Assembly: GCA_036268425.1 (NCBI GenBank)
Contig: DATAUE010000149.1
Span: 557,502 to 621,501 of the forward strand
DNA length: 64,000 bases
Direction of reading: 5' to 3'
From: DATARH01 sp036268425
GTDB lineage: Bacteria > Pseudomonadota > Alphaproteobacteria > ATCC43930 > CGMCC-115725
A model generated the notes under the pieces. That model saw only the letters and a list, made by a program, of their open reading frames with translations. It made no database searches and was not told the origin of the DNA. Position numbers and translations under genes: made by a program. How positions within the stretch are numbered: position 1 is the stretch's first letter; the number at the start of each line of letters is the position of its first letter. Below, piece after piece: positions 7,656 to 16,472 of the stretch.

Positions 7656-9110
7656 ATGCTGACGACCAGCTGCGCTGACGCGGACCATTTGCACGAAGAA
7701 TGCGGCGTCTTCGGCATCTACGGTCATCCCGACGCTGCCGCGCTGACGGCTCTCGGGCTGCATGCCCTACAACACAGGGGCCAGGAATCCGCCGGCATCG
7801 TCGCCTATGACGGCGAACAGTTCAGCGCCCATCGCGGGCCGGGGCTGGTCAGCGACAATTTCAGCTCGAAAGAGGTCATCGCCCGCCTCCCCGGCCAAAT
7901 GGCGATCGGCCATGTGCGCTATGCGACGACGGGCGAAGTGGCGCTCCGAAATATCCAGCCGCTGTTTGCCGATTTCGAGTTCGGCGGCCTCGCGATCTGC
8001 CACAACGGCAATCTGACAAACTCATACCAGCTGCGCCGCCAACTGGTGCGCCGCGGCAGCCTGTTTCAGTCGACCACCGACACCGAAGTCATCGTCCACC
8101 TGATCGCCACCAGCCTCAAGCAGACCGTCGTCGAGCGATTGACCGACGCGCTCGGCCATGTCGAAGGTGCGTATTCACTGGTCGCGCTGTCGCAGGATGC
8201 GGTGATCGGGCTGCGCGACCCGCTCGGGGTGCGGCCGCTGGTGCTCGGCAAGCTCGGCGATTCCTGGATATTGGCGTCGGAAACCTGCGCCCTCGACATC
8301 ATCGATGCGGATTTCGTGCGTGATGTCGAACCCGGCGAGATCGTCATCATCGATGCGCAGGGCCTGCACAGCGTCAAGCCGTTTGCCCGCGAGCCGGAGC
8401 GGCTGTGCGTTTTCGAGTACATTTATTTCGCACGGCCCGACAGCGTGATGGATGGGCGCAGCGTCTATGAAGCGCGCAAGCGTATCGGCCGTGAACTGGC
8501 GCGCGAATCGCCGGTGGACGCCGACATCGTCGTGCCGGTGCCGGATTCGGGTGTCCCGGCGGCGTTGGGCTATTCCCAGGAATCCGGCCTGCCGTTCGAG
8601 CTGGGGATCATCCGCAACCACTATATCGGCCGTACCTTTATCGAGCCGACCGACCAGATCAGACATCTCGGCGTGCGCCTCAAACACAACGCCAACCGCG
8701 CCGACATCGCGGGCAAGCGGGTGATCCTGGTTGACGATTCGATCGTCCGCGGCACGACCTCGACCAAGATCGTCGACATGGTACGCAATGCCGGCGCCCG
8801 CGAAGTGCACATGCGGATATCGAGCCCGCCGACTGCGTTTCCGTGCTTTTACGGAATCGCGACGCCGTCGCGCGATCAGTTGCTTGCCGCCCGTTTCGAT
8901 ATCGACCAGATCGCCAAGGTGATCGGGGTGGACAGTCTCGCCTTTATCTCGATCAATGGGTTGTACCGGGCGATGGGCGAAGCCGAGCGCGACCAGCGCG
9001 CCCCGCGCTTTTGCGACGCCTGCTTTACCGGCGACTATCCGATCCGCCCGGCAGATGCCGATGACGGCAAAGTGTCGTTGCAGCTCTCGCTGCTCGCGGA
9101 GCCGGTCTAG
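7656..9110 (+). CDS. purF: Amidophosphoribosyltransferase
   Basis: First committed enzyme of purine synthesis: moves the glutamine amide to PRPP to form phosphoribosylamine. The 484-residue protein has an N-terminal propeptide of about 15 residues, then the catalytic Cys16 in EECGVFGIYGH. The PRPP loop is VILVDDSIVRGTTS. Cysteines in RLCVFEYIYFARPDS, AFPCFYGI and RFCDACFTGDYP match the 4Fe-4S ligand positions of the Bacillus-type enzyme, so an iron-sulfur cluster is likely. A GAGGTGG site at 7645-7651 supports the ATG at 7656. An 85-base gap separates it from cvpA. Confidence 0.97.
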   Translation: MLTTSCADADHLHEECGVFGIYGHPDAAALTALGLHALQHRGQESAGIVAYDGEQFSAHRGPGLVSDNFSSKEVIARLPGQMAIGHVRYATTGEVALRNIQPLFADFEFGGLAICHNGNLTNSYQLRRQLVRRGSLFQSTTDTEVIVHLIATSLKQTVVERLTDALGHVEGAYSLVALSQDAVIGLRDPLGVRPLVLGKLGDSWILASETCALDIIDADFVRDVEPGEIVIIDAQGLHSVKPFAREPERLCVFEYIYFARPDSVMDGRSVYEARKRIGRELARESPVDADIVVPVPDSGVPAALGYSQESGLPFELGIIRNHYIGRTFIEPTDQIRHLGVRLKHNANRADIAGKRVILVDDSIVRGTTSTKIVDMVRNAGAREVHMRISSPPTAFPCFYGIATPSRDQLLAARFDIDQIAKVIGVDSLAFISINGLYRAMGEAERDQRAPRFCDACFTGDYPIRPADADDGKVSLQLSLLAEPV

Positions 9111-9138
9111 GCCTCCGTCAAGAGAAGCGAAACCCGCG

Positions 9139-10431
9139 ATGACGATCGATGCAACGATGCCCGGTGTCGGGCCGGCGCGCGAACCGCTCAGCCGCGTCGT
9201 GCTCGCCGCGACAATCGGCAACGTCCTCGAATGGTTTGACTTTCTGGTCTACGGCTTTTTCGCCGTTACGATCGCCGAGGTGTTTTTTCCCACCGGCAAC
9301 GGCACGACCTCGCTGCTTCTGACATTTGGCGCGTTCGGCCTTTCCTACGTCGTGCGGCCACTAGGCGCGATCGTTGTCGGCAGCTTTACCGATCGCGCCG
9401 GCCGCAAAGCCGGGCTGACGCTGTCGATCGCGCTGATGATGATCGGCACCGCGCTGATGGTCGTAACGCCAAGCTATGCGGCGATCGGCCTTGCTGCGCC
9501 GATCATCATTACGCTGGCACGGATGCTCCAGGGGTTTTCGGTCGGCGGTGAGTTCGGCAGCGCCGTTGCGTTTCTGGTCGAGCACACGCCGGAGCGCCGA
9601 GGCTACAGCGCGAGCTGGCAATGGGCCAGCACCGGCATGGTGTCGGTGGTCGTGGCCCTGTTCGGCATCGTCCTGACAACAATGTTGACGCACGAACAGG
9701 TCGTCGCCTGGGGCTGGCGTCTGCCGTATGTGTTTGGATTGCTGATCGGCCCGGCCGGCCTCTACATCCGCTCGCGCATCGCTGAGACACCGGAATTTCT
9801 TGAAGCCAAGAAACCGGCAGCGATCCCGATCCGCACTTTGCTGCAACGCCATCCGGTCAACCTGCTGCTGGCGGTCGGCGCCTCGGTCATTTCCAACAGC
9901 TCCTATTACCTGCTGCTCTACATCCCGACCTACGGGGTGAAGACGTTGCATTTGCAGGCTTCGACCGGGTTTATCGCAACGCTGGTCGGCGGCGCCGTCC
10001 TGGCGATCGTGTCACCGATCGCCGGCTATTGGTCCGACCATACCGCGCGCACCCGCATCATGCTGGTCGCCGGCTGGCTGTTCCTGCTGACGGCGTATCC
10101 GGCCTTCTACCTGATGGTCGCCTACCCGTCGCTCGTGGCGGCCATTGTTGCGGTCGGCTGGCTCAATTTCATCAAAGCCTGCTACAGCGGCATCCTGCCG
10201 TCGCTGCTGACCGAGCAGTTTCCGGTCGAAACACGGGCCGTCGGCACCTCTTTCAGCTACGGCATCTCGGTAACGGTGTTTGGGGGCTTTGCGCCGTTTA
10301 TCGCGACATGGCTGATCAGGGCCACCGGCGACGATCTGTCGCCGAGCTATTACCTGATGGCGACGGCGGCACTGAGCATCGCGGCGCTGCTGGTGATCCG
10401 CCGCCGCCCGGCCTACAGCGCCGCCGCCTGA
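9139..10431 (+). CDS. MFS transporter, metabolite:H+ symporter type
   Basis: Proton-coupled inner-membrane carrier of the MHS family (relatives carry dicarboxylates, proline/betaine, shikimate or alpha-ketoglutarate); the substrate is not predictable. The 430-residue protein has 12 predicted helices, opens with the hallmark IGNVLEWFDFLVYGFFA, and has the loop 2-3 motif GSFTDRAGRKAGLT and RMLQGFSVGGEFG. The ATG at 9139 lies 28 bases after purF; the frame is open further upstream inside purF, but that reading is a shadow. The SDR gene follows after 1 base, so the two are probably cotranscribed. Confidence 0.9.
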   Translation: MTIDATMPGVGPAREPLSRVVLAATIGNVLEWFDFLVYGFFAVTIAEVFFPTGNGTTSLLLTFGAFGLSYVVRPLGAIVVGSFTDRAGRKAGLTLSIALMMIGTALMVVTPSYAAIGLAAPIIITLARMLQGFSVGGEFGSAVAFLVEHTPERRGYSASWQWASTGMVSVVVALFGIVLTTMLTHEQVVAWGWRLPYVFGLLIGPAGLYIRSRIAETPEFLEAKKPAAIPIRTLLQRHPVNLLLAVGASVISNSSYYLLLYIPTYGVKTLHLQASTGFIATLVGGAVLAIVSPIAGYWSDHTARTRIMLVAGWLFLLTAYPAFYLMVAYPSLVAAIVAVGWLNFIKACYSGILPSLLTEQFPVETRAVGTSFSYGISVTVFGGFAPFIATWLIRATGDDLSPSYYLMATAALSIAALLVIRRRPAYSAAA

Positions 10432-10432
10432 C

Positions 10433-11185
10433 ATGCCGGAGCAGCCCGCAACGACAGGCCGGCTTGCAAACATGGTCGTGCTGATCACCGGCGCCTCGCG
10501 TGGCATCGGCGCCGCGATCGCCGAGCGATTTGCCCGCGAAGGCGCGCATCTCGTGCTCACCGCCCGCACTGTCGGCGGCCTCGAAGAAACCGATGACCGA
10601 GTGCGCGCCGCCGGCGGCAGCGCAACGCTGGTGCCGCTCGATCTGCGAGACTTTGTCAAGATCGACGAACTCGCGGCAGCGCTTTACCAGCGCTACGGTC
10701 GGCTCGATGTGCTGGTCGGCAATGCCGCCGAGTTCGGAACGTTTTCGCCGCTCGGCCATATCGACCCGGAACAATGGCGCGAAACCCTCGACCTCAACCT
10801 GACCGCCAACTGGCGGCTGATCCGGGCGATGGACCCACTGTTGCGCGCCGCACCGCACGGCCGCACGATCTTTGTCACGAGCGCGATCGCCGCCGCACCG
10901 CTGGCCTATTGGGGGGCTTATGCGGTCAGCAAGGCCGGCCTCGAAGCGCTGGTGCGGGTCTATGCCGCGGAGATCGACAACACCGCCGTGCGCGCCAACC
11001 TGGTCATGCCCGGCCCCGTCGGCACGCGCCTGCGCGCCCGCGTGTTTCCCGGCGAAAAACCGGAAAACCTGCCAGGCCCCGACAGCGTCGCCGACGCCTT
11101 TCTCGACCTCGCCGTTCCCGAATGCGAGCGCAACGGCGAAACCGTCAGCGTCACCGCCCTCGACGATACTCAGTCGCGCGCGTAG
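10433..11185 (+). CDS. SDR family NAD(P)-dependent oxidoreductase
   Basis: Short-chain dehydrogenase of 250 residues with the nucleotide motif TGASRGIGAAIAERFA, a VGNAAE version of the NNAG motif, and the catalytic Tyr and Lys in YAVSK preceded by a serine in VTSAIA. The overall sequence resembles the YciK-type SDRs of proteobacteria. Substrate unknown. It starts one base after the MFS stop, and its 3' end overlaps the 3' end of the convergent der gene by 16 bases. Confidence 0.88.
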   Translation: MPEQPATTGRLANMVVLITGASRGIGAAIAERFAREGAHLVLTARTVGGLEETDDRVRAAGGSATLVPLDLRDFVKIDELAAALYQRYGRLDVLVGNAAEFGTFSPLGHIDPEQWRETLDLNLTANWRLIRAMDPLLRAAPHGRTIFVTSAIAAAPLAYWGAYAVSKAGLEALVRVYAAEIDNTAVRANLVMPGPVGTRLRARVFPGEKPENLPGPDSVADAFLDLAVPECERNGETVSVTALDDTQSRA

Positions 11186-12534
11186 GGGTTGTCGCTCTTG
11201 CGCAGCATCAGGCGGATCGGCGTGCCGGGCAGCGCGAAATCGTCACGCAAGGCGTTGACGAGGTAACGCCGATAGGCATCCGGCAACTCGGCCGGCTTTG
11301 AGGAAAACAACGCAAAGCTCGGCGGCCGCGTATTGACCTGCGTCATATAGCGCAGCCGCAGGCGCCGCCCGGCGACCAGCGGCGGCGGGTGGTGCTCCTG
11401 GATCGCCGCCAGCCAGCGGTTGAGGGCGGCGGTCGGCACCCGCTGGTTCCACACTGCATCCGCCGCCAGCGTCGCCTTCATCAGCGCCGAAAGCCCGTGC
11501 CCGCTCAACCCCGAAATCGGCACCAGCGCGACGCCGCGCAGTTGCGGCAGCGAAGTTTCCAGCCGCTCGCGCAGGCGAGCCAGCATCGCCTTGGCGTCAG
11601 TCACCAGGTCCCATTTGTTGACTGCGAGCACCAACGCGCGGCCTTCCTCGGCGACCATGTTGATGATCGTCAGATCCTGCCGTTCCAGCGGCTGCTCGGC
11701 ATCGACCACAACGATGACCGTCTCGGCAAAGCGTACGACGCGCAGCGTGTCGGCGACCGACAGGCGTTCGAGCCGAGCCTCGATGCGGGCGCGGCGGCGC
11801 ATGCCGGCCGTATCGATCAGGCGGATCGCGCGGCCGTGCCACGACCACTCGCTGGCAATCGCATCGCGAGTGATGCCCGGCTCCGGCCCGGTCAGCACCC
11901 GATCCTTGCCCAGCAGGCGATTGACCAGCGTCGATTTGCCGACATTCGGCCGCCCGATGATCGCGAGCTGCAGCGGCTTTTCCGCCGCGGCCGCTGACTC
12001 ATCCTCGATCGGCGGCGCAAACTCGTCATCGACCGGCAGCGGCGGCGCAAACGGCAACAGGCGCTCGTAAAGATCGGCCATGCCTTCGCCGTGCTGCGCC
12101 GAGATCGCGACGGGATCGTCCAGCCCCAGCACATAAGCCTCACCCAGATCGCTGAGCGCGGCGCGGCTTTCGGCCTTGTTGGCGACGAGAATGACCGGCT
12201 TGCCGGCACGCCGCAGCCAGCGGGCGAAATGGCGATCGGTCGGCGTTACCCCTTCGCGCGCATCGACCACCAGCAGTGCCACGTCGGCATGATCGAGCGA
12301 GCGTTCGGTCTGCGCCTGCATGCGGCCGGTCAGCGTATCCGGGGGCGCCTCTTCCAGCCCCGCAGTGTCGATCAGCCGGAAACTCAGATCGCCGATGCGG
12401 CCGTCGCCTTCGCGGCGATCACGGGTGACGCCGGGCAGGTCATCGACCAACGCCAGATGCCGCCCCACCAGCCGGTTGAACAGCGTCGATTTGCCGACAT
12501 TGGGCCGGCCGATGATTGCAACGGTAAAGCTCAT
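11170..12534 (-). CDS. der: Ribosome biogenesis GTPase Der (EngA)
   Basis: Essential tandem-domain GTPase that acts in 50S ribosomal subunit assembly. The 454-residue protein has two G domains, each opening with GRPNVGKST (about residues 8 and 188), with DTAG switch motifs and NKAE/NKWD specificity motifs, and a C-terminal KH-like domain (residues 365 onward, with RLRYMTQVNTRPPSF). The ATG at 12534 gives the standard N-terminus; an open frame continues upstream to 12786 but it has no family similarity. bamB lies 56 bases upstream, the common alphaproteobacterial arrangement. Confidence 0.97.
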   Translation of the reverse strand: MSFTVAIIGRPNVGKSTLFNRLVGRHLALVDDLPGVTRDRREGDGRIGDLSFRLIDTAGLEEAPPDTLTGRMQAQTERSLDHADVALLVVDAREGVTPTDRHFARWLRRAGKPVILVANKAESRAALSDLGEAYVLGLDDPVAISAQHGEGMADLYERLLPFAPPLPVDDEFAPPIEDESAAAAEKPLQLAIIGRPNVGKSTLVNRLLGKDRVLTGPEPGITRDAIASEWSWHGRAIRLIDTAGMRRRARIEARLERLSVADTLRVVRFAETVIVVVDAEQPLERQDLTIINMVAEEGRALVLAVNKWDLVTDAKAMLARLRERLETSLPQLRGVALVPISGLSGHGLSALMKATLAADAVWNQRVPTAALNRWLAAIQEHHPPPLVAGRRLRLRYMTQVNTRPPSFALFSSKPAELPDAYRRYLVNALRDDFALPGTPIRLMLRKSDNPYARD

Positions 12535-12590
12535 CGCCGCAACGGCGCTCCGCCCTTCAACAACCCGCAGAGCAAAGACGCCGGCGGGGA

Positions 12591-13901
12591 TCAACGATAA
12601 GCGGAGAGATTTGCGTCGTCGGTCAACAAGTAAAGGGCATTGTTGGCGATCACCGGCCCGAGATAGCCGCCGGACGACATATCCTGGTGCCCGATCAGTT
12701 CTCCGGTGGCCGGCGATACCGACACCGCCTCGCCGGTCGACGACAGCACGATCAGGCGGTTGCCGCCCAGCACCGGCCCCGCCCACAGGATCGGATCGGA
12801 TTTTTCCTCTTCGTCCTCATAGCGCTGCAGCGGACGCACCCAGCGAACCTTGCCGTCATTGCGTGTCAGGCACACGAGTTCATTGTCGCCAGACAGCACG
12901 AAGACGAAATCGCCGGCAATCCACGGGCTGTGGCTGCTCGAAATCTGCTGTTCCCAGACGCGGTTGCCGCTTCGCAGGTCGATCGCCACCATGCGCCCGC
13001 TATGGCTCACGGCAAAGACCCGGCCGCGATCGATGACCGGCCGCCCGCGGATATCGGCGAGACCGGCAATCGCATTGGCGCTGCGGGTCGACGCCAGATT
13101 TTCATTCCACACCGCGCGGCCATTCTCGACCCGCAGCGCAAACAATTCGCCCGAGGTGTAAGCGGCAATGACGATCTCGCCCTCGATTGCCGGGCTGGCG
13201 CCGCCCAGCAGGTTGGCAGTTTCCGGAATGCCGTTATGCGACCACAGCTTATGTCCGTCATCAACGGACAGGGCATTCAGTTCATTGTCGACGGTCACGA
13301 CAAAGATCCGGCCGTCCGCCACGGTCGGCGGCGCATGCACGGGTCCGCTGACGCTCTGGCGCCAGACCACCTTGCCGTCGCCGGGATCGAGCGCCAGCAC
13401 CTCAGCATAGCCGGTTGCCACATACAGATGGTTTTTCCAGAAACAGGGGCCGCCGCCAAAGGCGCTGCCGCGCTGATCGTCCGGCTTCAGATCGACCTGC
13501 CACACGCGGTCACCGCTCGCCGGATCGAGCGCGCTGACCTGAACGCCGCCATCCATCGTAAAAATGCGGCCGGCGGCGATGACCGGCTGCGACATGACCT
13601 TGGTGTAGCGCGCCGAGCCGTCGCCGATGCTGGTGCGCCACGCCCGGTCGAGCCGGGCCGGCAACGCCAGATGCCCCATGTCGTGCGCCGGGTTGCCGCC
13701 GGGCTGGGCCCATTCGGCGTTGACCGATGGCGGCGGCAGCGTCACCGGTGTTGCCGCCAGCTTGGGATCCGCCTCGACATCGCTCTCGCTGCCGAGCACC
13801 GCGATTCGCTCGCCCGGCAACCGCGTCTTTTTCTGATCGAAGAGGCCGCAGCCGCCCAGCCCGAGTGACAGCAGCAGCGCCGAAAAATCGCGTCGGTTCA
13901 T
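12591..13901 (-). CDS. bamB: Outer membrane assembly lipoprotein BamB-like PQQ-repeat protein
   Basis: Lipoprotein subunit of the BAM complex that inserts beta-barrel proteins into the outer membrane. The 436-residue precursor begins with MNRRDFSALLLSLGLGGCG, where LGGC is a lipobox (acylated Cys18). The rest is a beta-propeller made of repeats with the AxDxxxGxxxW pattern, such as ALDPASGDRVWQ and AIDLRSGNRVWE. It lies between the TPR gene (16-base gap) and der (56-base gap) in one leftward operon. Confidence 0.92.
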   Translation of the reverse strand: MNRRDFSALLLSLGLGGCGLFDQKKTRLPGERIAVLGSESDVEADPKLAATPVTLPPPSVNAEWAQPGGNPAHDMGHLALPARLDRAWRTSIGDGSARYTKVMSQPVIAAGRIFTMDGGVQVSALDPASGDRVWQVDLKPDDQRGSAFGGGPCFWKNHLYVATGYAEVLALDPGDGKVVWRQSVSGPVHAPPTVADGRIFVVTVDNELNALSVDDGHKLWSHNGIPETANLLGGASPAIEGEIVIAAYTSGELFALRVENGRAVWNENLASTRSANAIAGLADIRGRPVIDRGRVFAVSHSGRMVAIDLRSGNRVWEQQISSSHSPWIAGDFVFVLSGDNELVCLTRNDGKVRWVRPLQRYEDEEEKSDPILWAGPVLGGNRLIVLSSTGEAVSVSPATGELIGHQDMSSGGYLGPVIANNALYLLTDDANLSAYR

Positions 13902-13917
13902 TGTATGGCGGATACCG

Positions 13918-14559
13918 CTAGGATTTGAGCGCCGCGGCCAACTCGGCGGCGCGGGCGCGCAGGCCCCGCGGCGCCGTCAGATCGTCGGCAAGCTGTTTGT
14001 AGATGTCGAGCGCCCCGCTTTTGTCGCCCGCCTTGAGCTTTGCCGCAGCCGTCAGGTCGAGCGCGCTGACTCGCCACGGGTGGCCGCTGGCGGTCAGCGG
14101 CTGCAGGCGTTGCACCGCTTCCTTCGGATCGCTATCAGGCAGGCTCTGCATCACCGACAGCAAAATCGCCAGATCGCGGAATTCGGGGTCGATGCCGCCG
14201 GTGGCCGCAATCTTGTCATATGCTGCGGCGGCGCCCTTGCGGTCGCCGCTTTTCGCGAGAAACTCGGCTTCCTGAAACGCCGCGAGCAGGCTGTAGCCGC
14301 CGCCTTCCTTGCCGAGTGCGGCAAACAGCTTGGCGGCTTCGGCATCCTTGCCGTCGCGCGCCACTCCCAGCGCCGTTGCGTAACGGGTCGCCTGGGCACG
14401 TCGTTCCGACGCCTGGTGATCACGCCACGCGACGACACCGCCGGCAACCAGCAACGCCAAAATCGCCACCCCGATGACGTACCGCCCATAGCGCGACCAC
14501 AGCTTCAGCAGGTTGTCGCGCCGCAGCTCCTCGTCGATTTCGCGGAAAATATCGCTCAC
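13918..14559 (-). CDS. Tetratricopeptide-repeat membrane protein (YfgM-like)
   Basis: A 213-residue bitopic protein with a cytoplasmic N-terminus (SDIFREIDEELRRDNLLKLW), one transmembrane helix about residues 27-47, and a periplasmic helical region consistent with TPRs. Relatives such as YfgM sit beside BamB and interact with periplasmic chaperones and the Sec translocon. GTG at 14559 is chosen because the protein then starts exactly at the family N-terminus and an AGGGGC site lies about 7 bases upstream. First gene of the TPR-bamB-der operon. Confidence 0.85.
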   Translation of the reverse strand: MSDIFREIDEELRRDNLLKLWSRYGRYVIGVAILALLVAGGVVAWRDHQASERRAQATRYATALGVARDGKDAEAAKLFAALGKEGGGYSLLAAFQEAEFLAKSGDRKGAAAAYDKIAATGGIDPEFRDLAILLSVMQSLPDSDPKEAVQRLQPLTASGHPWRVSALDLTAAAKLKAGDKSGALDIYKQLADDLTAPRGLRARAAELAAALKS

Positions 14560-14758
14560 GCAAGCCCCTAAGCGGCCCTGGCCAAGGGGCCGCACCATAT
14601 CCGCTTGCCCGCAGCGACGCAAATTGCGCCGCCCGGAGGTCTAAACCCGGCGGCAACCGGTCGCACCGCGAAGATTTCTGCGGGCCGTGCATCGCCACCG
14701 CTGGACGCCTCGCCGGAAATGGTCAAAATAATGACGGGATTATGAAAGACGGTCGCCG

Positions 14759-15109
14759 ATGGTCGGAAACAACGCGACGGTGCTGCCGCTCAGGGACTAT
14801 CGCGGCGCCCGCCGAACGCTCTATTTCACGCGTGCGGAACTCAATCAGTTGCTCGGGCTCTACAGCCACAATGTCGCGCGCGGCGTGTGGCGCGACTACG
14901 CGATCGACCACCGCGACGGGCAGGCCCTGTTTTCGGTGTTTCGCCACACCCACGAAAGCGCCGCTTATACAATCGTCAAATCCGCCGGCACCGTTCCAGG
15001 CCAGTTGGATTTCATCATCCTGAGCGGGCGACAACGGCTGCGCGCGGCGCGCACGCTCGCCGAAGCCCTGGATTTTTTCCGGTCACGGCTGTCTCTGGTT
15101 CCGAACTGA
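14759..15109 (+). CDS. DUF2794 domain protein
   Basis: Small 116-residue protein of a family found almost only in alphaproteobacteria; function unknown. The family pattern is recognisable in FTRAELNQLLGLYSHNVARG and WRDYAIDHRDGQALFSVFRH. No signal peptide or membrane helix is visible, so it should be cytoplasmic. It stands alone, divergent from the TPR-bamB-der operon across a 199-base gap and convergent with cytochrome b561. Confidence 0.82.
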   Translation: MVGNNATVLPLRDYRGARRTLYFTRAELNQLLGLYSHNVARGVWRDYAIDHRDGQALFSVFRHTHESAAYTIVKSAGTVPGQLDFIILSGRQRLRAARTLAEALDFFRSRLSLVPN

Positions 15110-15121
15110 GCCTGCAACGCG

Positions 15122-15703
15122 TCACGCGGGGCGGCGCGGCGGCAGCATGCGGGCGAGAATCGTGTTGCGTCGTACGAAACGATGCACCAGCGCGGCGCCA
15201 ACATGCATCGCGACCAGTGCGTAGATCAAAAACTGCCCGGTCAGATGCATGGCAATCGCGATCTGCGACAGCCGCGGATTTTCTCCGACCAGCGGCGGAA
15301 CCGAGACGATTCCGAACAGGCTTACGGAATGTCCGGCCACCGCCGCATTCAGGTATCCGCTGAGCGGCATGACCAGAAACATCACATACAGCAACGCATG
15401 GTCGGCATAAGCCGCGACAGCCTCGAATCGCGGAAATTCCGGAGGTAGCGGCGGCGCGGGATGACGCAGCCGCCAGATCACGCGGAACACCATCGCTGCC
15501 AGGATCAACAATCCGACCGAGCGGTGCAGCAGCATCAACAACTCGCGCGACTCGGTGCCGCGTGGTGCGCCCGGAATCGCGATGCCGAGCGACACAACGG
15601 TCACCGCCAACCCGGCGACCAGCCAATGCACTGCCCGTGCTACCGGGCCGTAACTGTCGATATCGACGGGGTTGCCCGCCGGCACATCATCCGGCATCGG
15701 CAT
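15122..15703 (-). CDS. Cytochrome b561 family protein
   Basis: Di-haem membrane cytochrome of 193 residues that passes electrons between the quinone pool and a partner; bacterial CybB can act as a superoxide:quinone oxidoreductase. Four hydrophobic helices are visible, with candidate haem histidines in RAVHWLVAG, MLLHRSVGLL, AIAMHLTG and VAMHVGAALVHR. Its ATG shares one base with the stop of the upstream hydratase gene (TGATG), so it is translationally coupled and probably cotranscribed with the hydratase and aminotransferase genes. Confidence 0.9.
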   Translation of the reverse strand: MPMPDDVPAGNPVDIDSYGPVARAVHWLVAGLAVTVVSLGIAIPGAPRGTESRELLMLLHRSVGLLILAAMVFRVIWRLRHPAPPLPPEFPRFEAVAAYADHALLYVMFLVMPLSGYLNAAVAGHSVSLFGIVSVPPLVGENPRLSQIAIAMHLTGQFLIYALVAMHVGAALVHRFVRRNTILARMLPPRRPA

Positions 15704-16455
15704 CAGCGCGGAAACGACACCTCGACCCGGCCGAGCGGCCCGAAATCCGCCCGGATATGCGTTCCCGGTTCGGTGAAGACGAGGCCGGTATGCGTGCCGG
15801 TCGTCACAAAAATCCCGTCCGGCACGCCGCCGCGCCGGTTCGCGACATGGTTAACCAGTTCGACCAGCAGCCCGATCGGATCACCGGCGCGCAAGCCCGT
15901 GCAATCGGCAAACGGCTTCGCGTCGGCGGTCACCACGATCGGCGGATGTACCAGATCCATGCCCTGCCAGTTCGCGGCGGCGGCGCCGTAAATCAGACCG
16001 CCATTCGAGAAATTGTCGGCCAGCACCTGCAGCCGGTCGAGCGAGCGGAAATCGACATAGCGGGAATCGACAACCTCGATCGTCGGATGCAGCGAAACCG
16101 CCGCCAGTACCTCGTCGCGGCTATAGGCTTGCGCGCGCGCCGGCAGCGCCTGATTGACGCGGAACCCGATTTCGCACTCGATCCCGATCACATGCAGGCT
16201 GCCGGCGGGCAACGCCGTCGGACTTGCATGCACCGCCGAGGCGTAGATCGGCGCGCAGAAAATGCCGCCGAGCGGCGAAAACCCGACCTTCCAGCCCCCG
16301 ACCCGTTCTCCGAGGCGTTGCAGCACGGCATCCTGGATTGCGTAAGAATCGGCCTCGGATTCCGGCCGCGCGTGATCCGGCGACGCGGCGATCGCCTTGC
16401 CTTTGCGCGCGGCCACCAGGGCGTCGGCAGCGGTGTTGACGTATTCCGGTGTCAT
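15703..16455 (-). CDS. 2-keto-4-pentenoate hydratase / fumarylacetoacetate hydrolase-fold protein
   Basis: A 250-residue protein of the MhpD/2-oxopent-4-enoate hydratase type, a metal-dependent hydratase or decarboxylase of 2-oxo acids, usually in aromatic meta-cleavage. Visible family features include YAIQDAVLQRLGERVGGWKVG at the N-terminus and the acidic metal-site segment GIECEIGFRV. AGGAGG stands 8 bases before the ATG at 16455, which fixes the start; the frame continues upstream only as an artefact. It is the middle gene of a leftward set. No ring-cleavage genes are nearby, so the substrate remains open. Confidence 0.85.
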   Translation of the reverse strand: MTPEYVNTAADALVAARKGKAIAASPDHARPESEADSYAIQDAVLQRLGERVGGWKVGFSPLGGIFCAPIYASAVHASPTALPAGSLHVIGIECEIGFRVNQALPARAQAYSRDEVLAAVSLHPTIEVVDSRYVDFRSLDRLQVLADNFSNGGLIYGAAAANWQGMDLVHPPIVVTADAKPFADCTGLRAGDPIGLLVELVNHVANRRGGVPDGIFVTTGTHTGLVFTEPGTHIRADFGPLGRVEVSFPR

Positions 16456-16472
16456 CTGTGCCCTCCTCCGCC

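Noticed and set aside
8956..9138. Upstream extension of the MFS transporter gene inside purF
   Set aside because: The extension has no family similarity, and the ATG at 9139 gives the normal N-terminus.
12687..13868. A 393-codon open frame on the + strand
   Set aside because: Antisense to bamB, which has a lipobox and propeller repeats.
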